Source: an uncultured Clostridia bacterium
GTDB taxonomy: Bacteria > Bacillota > Clostridia > Christensenellales > Borkfalkiaceae
NCBI GenBank assembly: GCA_947177825.1
Contig: CAMWWA010000040.1
Location: 1-9,201 of the forward strand
Direction: 5' to 3'
Length of the DNA stretch: 9,201 nt
Under the pieces are notes generated by a model, which was given only the letters and a program-made list of their open reading frames with translations, was not told the origin of the DNA and did not search any database. The position numbers and the translations under genes were made by a program. Every line of letters starts with the position of its first letter. The stretch's first letter is position 1. Shown piece by piece: positions 4,946-9,201 of this stretch.

Positions 4946-5551
4946 TCAGCCCCCGACAATGTTTCCGCCGCCTATATTAACGCCCGTAGGATAAACGACG
5001 ACGTTAAACGTCAGATTTATAACGTTCGTTTCGTCCTTGGACGTAATGACGATTTTTAAATAATCGTGCTTGAAGTTCGCCGTGGGAATACCCGTCAGAC
5101 TTTCGCCGTACGTGCTTGCAAGCACTTCGTGCAAAAGCTTAGTGGGGCGCACGGTGAAGTGGTCGTCTTCCCGGATAACTTCGAACTGTTCGGTCAAGTC
5201 CGGCACGGCTGTAAAGTTATACGTATTGTCGGCGCCTTCGAACGTGAAGTTTGTTTCGGTCGTAGCGTTTGGAAGTATTTTAACGTCGTAGCCCGAAGCA
5301 CTTTTGCCCAGGAACTCGAAAGCGTTTCCGACGTCGAAGCGGTATTCCTTGTTAAGCTCCAACGCGTAGCCGCTTTTGTCCGTTGTAATCGTCGTGTCGG
5401 CGTGCACTACGTAGAACGTACTGAACTTCGATTTGAAGTTTTCCGTGTACCTTGCAATGAACGTGACGGCGAGAGCGACGGCAACCAGGGCAACGACCGC
5501 GACGACCACCAACACGATTTTAAATGCAATTTTGCCTTTACTGTTCGCCAT
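4946..5551 (-). CDS. Membrane-anchored beta-rich surface protein
   Basis: 201 residues from ATG at 5551, 6 nt after the previous stop, with a weak GGTGG ribosome site. Residues 10-33 form one strongly hydrophobic N-terminal helix after a short basic stretch, acting as an uncleaved anchor or signal. The remaining 165 or so residues look extracellular and beta-rich, with several N-x-T/S sequences and no cysteine. The last residues, GVNIGGGNIVGG, repeat the GGGNIV motif found inside the next protein (526 residues, 297-302). The two may be related modules or share a binding or assembly element. Flanked by two other secreted proteins, it is probably a virion or envelope component. No family recognised. 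Confidence 0.7.
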   Translation of the reverse strand: MANSKGKIAFKIVLVVVAVVALVAVALAVTFIARYTENFKSKFSTFYVVHADTTITTDKSGYALELNKEYRFDVGNAFEFLGKSASGYDVKILPNATTETNFTFEGADNTYNFTAVPDLTEQFEVIREDDHFTVRPTKLLHEVLASTYGESLTGIPTANFKHDYLKIVITSKDETNVINLTFNVVVYPTGVNIGGGNIVGG

Positions 5552-5557
5552 GGGGAA

Positions 5558-6673
5558 TCACCACCCGACTATATCCGACGGCTTTAAATTTATATCAGTA
5601 GCTTTTATTTCGAAGCCAGACCAGTCTTGAATGCATAAATCTGAGCAAGTAGAGTCCATTATGTCGATTTCTTTACCGTTGTACTTTCTATGGAAGAGTA
5701 TAGTGTAAGACACAAAGTAGTTGCCGCTACAATTTTCGGGCTTTTGTCCATTTAAAAAGAATTCACGGGCGGTGTCCCACGATTCTTTGGGATTGTCCTG
5801 GTAATGTTCGCCGATAAGCTTTATTATTATTTCTTTGGGGTTAGTGAAACCATATCCGTATAGCATATCTTCGTCATAGGAAAAGTAATACGAACAGGTA
5901 TCCGAAGCCGGTATTTGGTCGTCGCTTGAGTAACTGAAGCCTTTAGATTCCATAAAGTTTTTAAAGCCGAGAGCTTCAAATCTGATTTCGATACAATCTT
6001 CTCTGTCCGGTTCGATAGTTCCACCGGAAAATTTGAAAAGGCTCATTTCAATATCGCCTTCAATATCAGTTGCATCACTAATCGTACCGTTTATACTTGT
6101 ATGGAGCCAATCAACGGTAGCTTTGGCGTATAAGCTTGGAATACGTTGTGAACGCGCCGTAATGATAATTTGTTCTTCAAATCCTTTCAGAATATACAAC
6201 GTCGCTGTTGTGGCTTCGTCCTCGTGATTTATCGAAACGTAATTGTTCAAGTTCTTACCGCTTGCCCAAGTGCTGTTGGGGTTCTTGAAGCTTACCGTTA
6301 TGTCCGTTTCCTGGAATGTAGTATTCGCAGGCTCGTACTCAACGCTTAGCGAATAGTAGGAGTCTGCGGATTGCCTGGTTATTCCGTATGCAGAATAAGC
6401 TTCTACGGGTATTTGCTCGCAAAGTAAAGCAATGCCGTTGCTCTCGCCTTCCGATATAACGGCGCTGCTTGTCGGTGTGCCGGTTTCTCCGGGCTTTTCG
6501 CTCTTGCCCCAGCGGTGGAACCAGGACGAAGCGGAATACCACTTGCCGCTTGTCTTGTCCCGAAGTCCAATGCCGGCGCCGCAGAACGCGCACCCGGCGA
6601 GGAATACGAGAGCAAGAATAACCGCAAAAACGTTCTTCTTGCCTGCTTTTGCATTTGCCTTACTTTTTGCCAT
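5558..6673 (-). CDS. Secreted or lipid-anchored surface protein
   Basis: 371 residues, ATG at 6673 behind a strong AAAGGAG site. A lysine-rich N-terminus (2-13) and a hydrophobic core (15-26) lead into LAGC at 25-28, a good lipobox, so Cys28 may be lipid-modified. If not, the segment 15-36 is a membrane anchor. Residues about 95-200 are beta-rich and resemble an Ig-like fold (AYSAYGITRQSADSYYSLSV to about AKATVDW). Four or more Cys later in the chain could form disulfides outside the cell. It lies first in a block of three surface-type genes. Virion component, adsorption factor and superinfection exclusion lipoprotein are all possible, and none is proven. Confidence 0.7.
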   Translation of the reverse strand: MAKSKANAKAGKKNVFAVILALVFLAGCAFCGAGIGLRDKTSGKWYSASSWFHRWGKSEKPGETGTPTSSAVISEGESNGIALLCEQIPVEAYSAYGITRQSADSYYSLSVEYEPANTTFQETDITVSFKNPNSTWASGKNLNNYVSINHEDEATTATLYILKGFEEQIIITARSQRIPSLYAKATVDWLHTSINGTISDATDIEGDIEMSLFKFSGGTIEPDREDCIEIRFEALGFKNFMESKGFSYSSDDQIPASDTCSYYFSYDEDMLYGYGFTNPKEIIIKLIGEHYQDNPKESWDTAREFFLNGQKPENCSGNYFVSYTILFHRKYNGKEIDIMDSTCSDLCIQDWSGFEIKATDINLKPSDIVGW

Positions 6674-6689
6674 GTTAGATTCTCCTTTA

Positions 6690-6703
6690 CGGGCTCGCGC
6701 CCG
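6690..6703 (-). other. Intercistronic GNRA hairpin
   Basis: CGGGC-GCGA-GCCCG sits between the stop of the DUF3970-like gene (6705-6707) and the strong ribosome site of the 371-residue gene. With no T-run it is not a terminator. It may set an mRNA end or tune translation at the switch from small cytosolic genes to surface-protein genes. Confidence 0.5.
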
Positions 6704-6704
6704 G

Positions 6705-6890
6705 TTATTCTTTGATTTCTGAAAGCGTTTTGTATTCTACGTCCATATATACGCGCACGTAAGAACTTTTCCCGCGGTCAGAGTAACTGTCTGAACGTTG
6801 CAAAACTTTTACGCAGGGGGAAAGGCTTTCGAGGTAGTCCGAAAACCTTTTAACTTCTTCGGGCGTTCCGTGCAGTCTGATTTTTATCAT
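6705..6890 (-). CDS. DUF3970-like small protein
   Basis: 61 residues from ATG at 6890, which overlaps the previous stop as ATGA, with GAGG 7 nt upstream. A start five codons earlier is possible but less well placed. The pattern IRLHGTPEEV near the N-terminus, a central SDSYSDRGKSS and the closing YVRVYMDV match what I remember of DUF3970, small proteins found on plasmids, phages and conjugative elements of Bacillota. The fold is probably a compact alpha-beta domain (strand 2-7, helix 9-23, strands at the end). Its role is unknown. It supports a Bacillota accessory element. Confidence 0.72.
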   Translation of the reverse strand: MIKIRLHGTPEEVKRFSDYLESLSPCVKVLQRSDSYSDRGKSSYVRVYMDVEYKTLSEIKE

Positions 6891-7333
6891 TTTTTTACCT
6901 CGCAACGCGCTTCGATAAAGTCGATTAGCTCTTTATATTTGATTTTGCCGAATAGCTTGTAGCCGCCGTATAAATAATCAAGAACGCCGTCAAGGTCGTT
7001 TAAGTCAATATGTTTAAGCCCGTAATCGGTCGCGTATAGAGCTGCAAACTTGCTTTTAATCAATGCGGGGATATCATATCCGGGCTTAGCGGTGGTCTTG
7101 ATGTGGTAAACCGCTTTTGTTACGCCGTATATGGTTTGCGCTGCGGCTAAGCTGTCTAATTTTTCAATATGATTCTTTACGTGGTCGCGGCAAACGTCAA
7201 AATTCATATTGCCGCCAGTTTTTTTATATTCGTCGCAAAAGTCGTTCGGTTTAAAATTGTCACAATAGCTGCATACGTCATCTATTGTAAAAAGTCGCTT
7301 GATAAGTTCGGTCGCAAATTTTTCGTATGTCAT
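6887..7333 (-). CDS. Hypothetical protein with Cys-rich N-terminal half
   Basis: 148 residues from ATG at 7333, chosen because AGGTG lies 7 nt upstream; a GTG three codons earlier is the alternative. C21-x2-C24-x8-C33-x14-C48-x2-H51 could bind a metal ion. The rest (about 65-148) is helical with no recognised motif. It starts 10 nt after the stop of the 87-residue gene and overlaps the DUF3970-like gene by 4 nt, so the three small genes are likely translated together. No membrane segment: a cytosolic accessory or regulatory protein. Function unknown. Confidence 0.65.
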   Translation of the reverse strand: MTYEKFATELIKRLFTIDDVCSYCDNFKPNDFCDEYKKTGGNMNFDVCRDHVKNHIEKLDSLAAAQTIYGVTKAVYHIKTTAKPGYDIPALIKSKFAALYATDYGLKHIDLNDLDGVLDYLYGGYKLFGKIKYKELIDFIEARCEVKK

Positions 7334-7343
7334 TGTCTGCACC

Positions 7344-7607
7344 TCACGCGTAGGTTTTTGCTGCTTCTATCGTCGAACGTAGTTTAATCGGTGAAGTTTC
7401 AAGCTCGTTGCTTATCTCTTCTATTGCTTCATCAAATTTCATGCTTACGTTGGCTAAAAGATTTAAAATATCGAATATTTTACCTTGGACAAAAAATAGT
7501 CTGCTATTCTCTGTGACTAAAAAACAAGTATTTACTGTTTCTTCTTTAATCGTGGTACCGTTCTCGTAGAGAACTAGTTTAAATTCTTTGCGCTTTTGTT
7601 CTTCCAT
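7344..7607 (-). CDS. Small hypothetical protein
   Basis: 87 residues, ATG at 7607 with AGGTAGGT about 8 nt upstream. It appears to have a beta-rich N-terminal half (KLVLYENGTTI, CFLVTENSRLFFVQG) and helices in the C-terminal half (ILNLLANVSMKFDEAIEEIS onward). There is no membrane helix, Cys cluster or known motif. It follows the hairpin-rich gap and heads the small cytosolic block. An ssDNA-binding role would suit a filamentous phage operon and this size, but nothing in the sequence shows it. Confidence 0.6.
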   Translation of the reverse strand: MEEQKRKEFKLVLYENGTTIKEETVNTCFLVTENSRLFFVQGKIFDILNLLANVSMKFDEAIEEISNELETSPIKLRSTIEAAKTYA

Positions 7608-7620
7608 TTTGTTTACCTAC

Positions 7621-7761
7621 CTAAAACTTTATTTTCAAACCCTTTCCGGGCTTAAATCTGATTGAATACCTAAAACGTAACCCCGCAGCCGCAGTTGTAT
7701 TGTACGAAGAACTCGCCGCGGGGCGTTTTAGGTAAGTGCCCCGCTGCAGATTTCCCTGCAT
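7621..7761 (-). CDS. Possible 46-residue basic protein overlapping the hairpin region
   Basis: An open frame from ATG at 7761 to TAG at 7621-7623 almost fills the gap between the 254- and 87-residue genes, 16 nt after one stop and 13 nt before the next start. The product is basic (LKRPAASSSYNTTAAAG, then RFRYSIRFKPGKGLKIKF), with no membrane helix and no acidic residue. Against it: no ribosome site is seen before the ATG, and the frame runs through two strong hairpins that could explain the conserved spacing as an origin or packaging signal. A tight-packing argument is all that favours it. Confidence 0.3.
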   Translation of the reverse strand: MQGNLQRGTYLKRPAASSSYNTTAAAGLRFRYSIRFKPGKGLKIKF

Positions 7762-7767
7762 GGGGGC
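7668..7767. repeat. Two tandem hairpins in the widest operon gap
   Basis: The first hairpin pairs ACCTAAAACG (7668-7677) with CGTTTTAGGT (7724-7733), then, after a TAA bulge, CCCCGC (7681-7686) with GCGGGG (7718-7723), leaving a 31-nt loop. The second pairs GCCCC (7738-7742) with GGGGC (7763-7767), and TGCA (7745-7748) with TGCA (7757-7760). ACCTAAAAC also recurs directly at 7619-7627. Neither hairpin is followed by a T-run. In ssDNA phages, clustered hairpins like these form replication origins and packaging signals; attenuation of the mRNA is an alternative. Confidence 0.6.
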
Positions 7768-7777
7768 GTAATTAAAG

Positions 7778-8542
7778 TCAATTTGATATGTTTACGTGCT
7801 CAATATCCATTTGACCGGGAAGCTGTTCAATGACGGATACCGGCTTTTTTGTCCTGGTTTTCGGTTTTTCCTTGTGTTTTGGTTCGTGCATCGTCTTCGG
7901 TGCAGTGGAAGGGGCGGCGTTCTGAACGTTCCCGGATTCTCCCGGTTTAGGCTCCGTAGCACACAATTTCTTTTTAAGACGTTTAATTGCTTTGTCGTGC
8001 TTTTTTATCAGGTTCCGAAGCTTGCGCTTTTTTCTTAGCGATAAATTTTCGCCAGCGGTCGTTCCGATTTCGATTTGTTCAAGCTCTCTTTCAATCTGGT
8101 TAAGGTCGGCTTCTTTAACGTGGTGCTTGTTATCTGCATTAAGCGCCGCTTCTTCGTTGACAAGCTCTTGCGCGCGGTTAGGTGTCGCGCGAAACAGTCT
8201 ATACCAAGGGTGGCTATATCTCGGCGTTTCCTCGTATTCCTTAGCTTCAAGCTTCGCTTTATATTCGGCATATTCTAATGTTCGTTCATCCGATATGTTC
8301 CGCGCTTCGTATTTAAGCGCACAAATTAAATAGCTTTCTATCTCGTTTATATAGACCGCGCCGGTTTGCTTCTCCGTGCTTTTTATCGTGGTTTCAAGTG
8401 CACAGTAAATGCCGTGAAGTCGTTTAACGTCATCAAACGTTAATTTAAGGCTTTCGTCTTTCCCTTGTGGTGTCGCTTGCACGGATAAAGCGGAGAGGAG
8501 CTCTCCGAAGTCTTTAAATTTGTCAGCTTCAATTTCCTGCAT
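7778..8542 (-). CDS. Basic helix-rich hypothetical protein downstream of the Zot-like gene
   Basis: 254 residues, ATG at 8542 lying inside the end of the Zot-like gene (14-nt overlap), with a weak GAGGG site. Residues 30-105 look helical. HPWYRLFRATPNR (111-123) is followed by a charged helix that may be a coiled coil (about 125-160) and a very basic helix (168-193, RKKRKLRNLIKKHDKAIKR). The end is Pro/Lys-rich and disordered (195-235). No membrane segment or catalytic motif. Overlap with the packaging ATPase suggests a partner in DNA handling or extrusion, possibly binding DNA through the basic helix. No family recognised. Confidence 0.65.
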   Translation of the reverse strand: MQEIEADKFKDFGELLSALSVQATPQGKDESLKLTFDDVKRLHGIYCALETTIKSTEKQTGAVYINEIESYLICALKYEARNISDERTLEYAEYKAKLEAKEYEETPRYSHPWYRLFRATPNRAQELVNEEAALNADNKHHVKEADLNQIERELEQIEIGTTAGENLSLRKKRKLRNLIKKHDKAIKRLKKKLCATEPKPGESGNVQNAAPSTAPKTMHEPKHKEKPKTRTKKPVSVIEQLPGQMDIEHVNISN

Positions 8543-9201
8543 AATATTGCTTACCCTCGGGCGGCGTAAATCTATTTCGGTATTCGTGGTCGTCGTAGTA
8601 GTCGTAAACGTCGCCTGCGTGCGAATAAATTACGGTTTTATACTTGCCGCTCTTGCCGTCCGTGCTCTGATATTCTTCGAAGTCGTTGTTGTTTTCAAAT
8701 TTGCGGCATAGCCATAGAGTTTTGCAAACCGTGCCGAAAACGTTTTTGACGTGCGTTTTTTTGATTACTTCGATTATCGTTGCCCCGCTGCAACGTATAT
8801 CTTTATGGATAAACACGCCGCGCGGCGCTATTAGAATCATTTCTATATCGTTGTGCCGGCGTTGCGTAAAAAATTGACGTTGACCAAGCGCCAAGTTGTT
8901 TTCTTTTATGGGGAACTCGTTTTGCGCTTCGTCCAACACAACCAAGCTTGCCGGGTAAAGGTAAACGTATTTGTTTTTATCTCCCGGCATATTTACGCCG
9001 ATTTGCGCGCCAGTGATAGGGAACGGCTTTATCTTGTTGCCGAAAGCGTTTTCTATTCCGAAATCGGTATTGGAGTATACCGGCAACGATTTGGGAAAAT
9101 TTAAAAGCTGTTTGCGTTCGGTGTTCAGTTCCCGGATAGTCTTTTCGGAAAATTCCCAACGCTCCGCGCCGCGCTTGTTTATATAGTCGTCAACGGTAGC
9201 C
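8529..9201 (-). CDS. Zot/pI-like packaging and secretion ATPase, N-terminal part outside the window
   Basis: 223 visible residues; the frame is open to the right edge, so the N-terminus and Walker A are missing. A TTG at 9086 is not the start: coding sequence continues upstream (DDYINKRGAERWEFSEKTIR). Visible residues 87-93, VVLDEAQ, are a Walker B motif. QRRHNDIEMILIAP at 113-126, then IHKDIR, match the position of the HRH..D...TQ...ID..IR part of Zot/pI proteins, the P-loop ATPases that drive filamentous phage assembly through the membrane. Unlike the classical protein, no membrane helix follows: the C-terminal 90 or so residues are hydrophilic and Asn/Tyr-rich. Family call from motifs is fairly firm; the exact role is inferred. 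Confidence 0.78.
   Translation of the reverse strand, partial: ATVDDYINKRGAERWEFSEKTIRELNTERKQLLNFPKSLPVYSNTDFGIENAFGNKIKPFPITGAQIGVNMPGDKNKYVYLYPASLVVLDEAQNEFPIKENNLALGQRQFFTQRRHNDIEMILIAPRGVFIHKDIRCSGATIIEVIKKTHVKNVFGTVCKTLWLCRKFENNNDFEEYQSTDGKSGKYKTVIYSHAGDVYDYYDDHEYRNRFTPPEGKQYYAGN

Noticed and set aside
5066..5587. Long plus-strand open frame of 173 codons
   Set aside because: It lies wholly opposite the 201-residue surface gene and its leader, lacks a ribosome site, and its product has the mixed composition of an antisense frame. The minus frame has a signal anchor and tight operon spacing.
7992..8333. Plus-strand frame of 113 codons
   Set aside because: Shadow of the 254-residue minus-strand gene; no start signal and Ser/Leu-rich noise composition.

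Overview
The window looks like the junction between a bacterial chromosome and an integrated mobile element. The left end (1-616) is a plus-strand tRNA operon, Arg(UCU, 5' end cut off)-His(GUG)-Gln(UUG)-Lys(UUU)-Lys(CUU), closed by a strong intrinsic terminator. All five genes encode the CCA end. Good AGGAG-type ribosome binding sites, the tRNA order and many closely packed small genes suggest a Bacillota (Clostridia-like) host of moderate GC. This host call is an inference, and no species can be named.

From 617 to about 1308 there is no convincing gene. The stretch holds several hairpins, a cluster of degenerate repeats spaced 22-23 bp (1083-1169), and two back-to-back minus-strand terminators (1188-1228 and 1288-1310) that end the element's operon.

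From 1309 to the right edge every credible gene is on the minus strand, in one tightly packed array read right to left. It starts with a Zot/pI-like packaging-secretion ATPase (cut by the right edge), then a 254-residue basic helical protein, a hairpin-rich gap with a possible 46-codon gene, an 87-residue protein, a Cys-rich 148-residue protein and a DUF3970-like protein. Next come three surface-type proteins (371, 201 and 526 residues), a 63-residue hydrophobic protein, a 133-residue protein with one membrane helix and a basic tail, a zinc-ribbon protein, and finally a 362-residue two-HTH protein that may be a replication initiator.

The Zot-like ATPase next to small membrane proteins, a signal-peptide/C-anchor protein of pIII-like layout and hairpin-rich gaps is best read as an inovirus-like (filamentous phage) prophage with little similarity to well-studied ones. 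No integrase, HUH-type Rep or right attachment site is visible, so the element continues to the right.

The two most notable non-coding features are these. First, a plus-strand transcription unit of about 70 nt (2684-2789) has a perfect consensus promoter, a 12-bp stem starting at the predicted first base and a 7-T run. It lies antisense to the leader of the zinc-ribbon/initiator genes, so it could be a copy-control RNA or a complementary-strand primer. Second, the tRNA-Arg and tRNA-Gln genes are each followed by a short foldable element ending in another copy of that tRNA's own 3' end.
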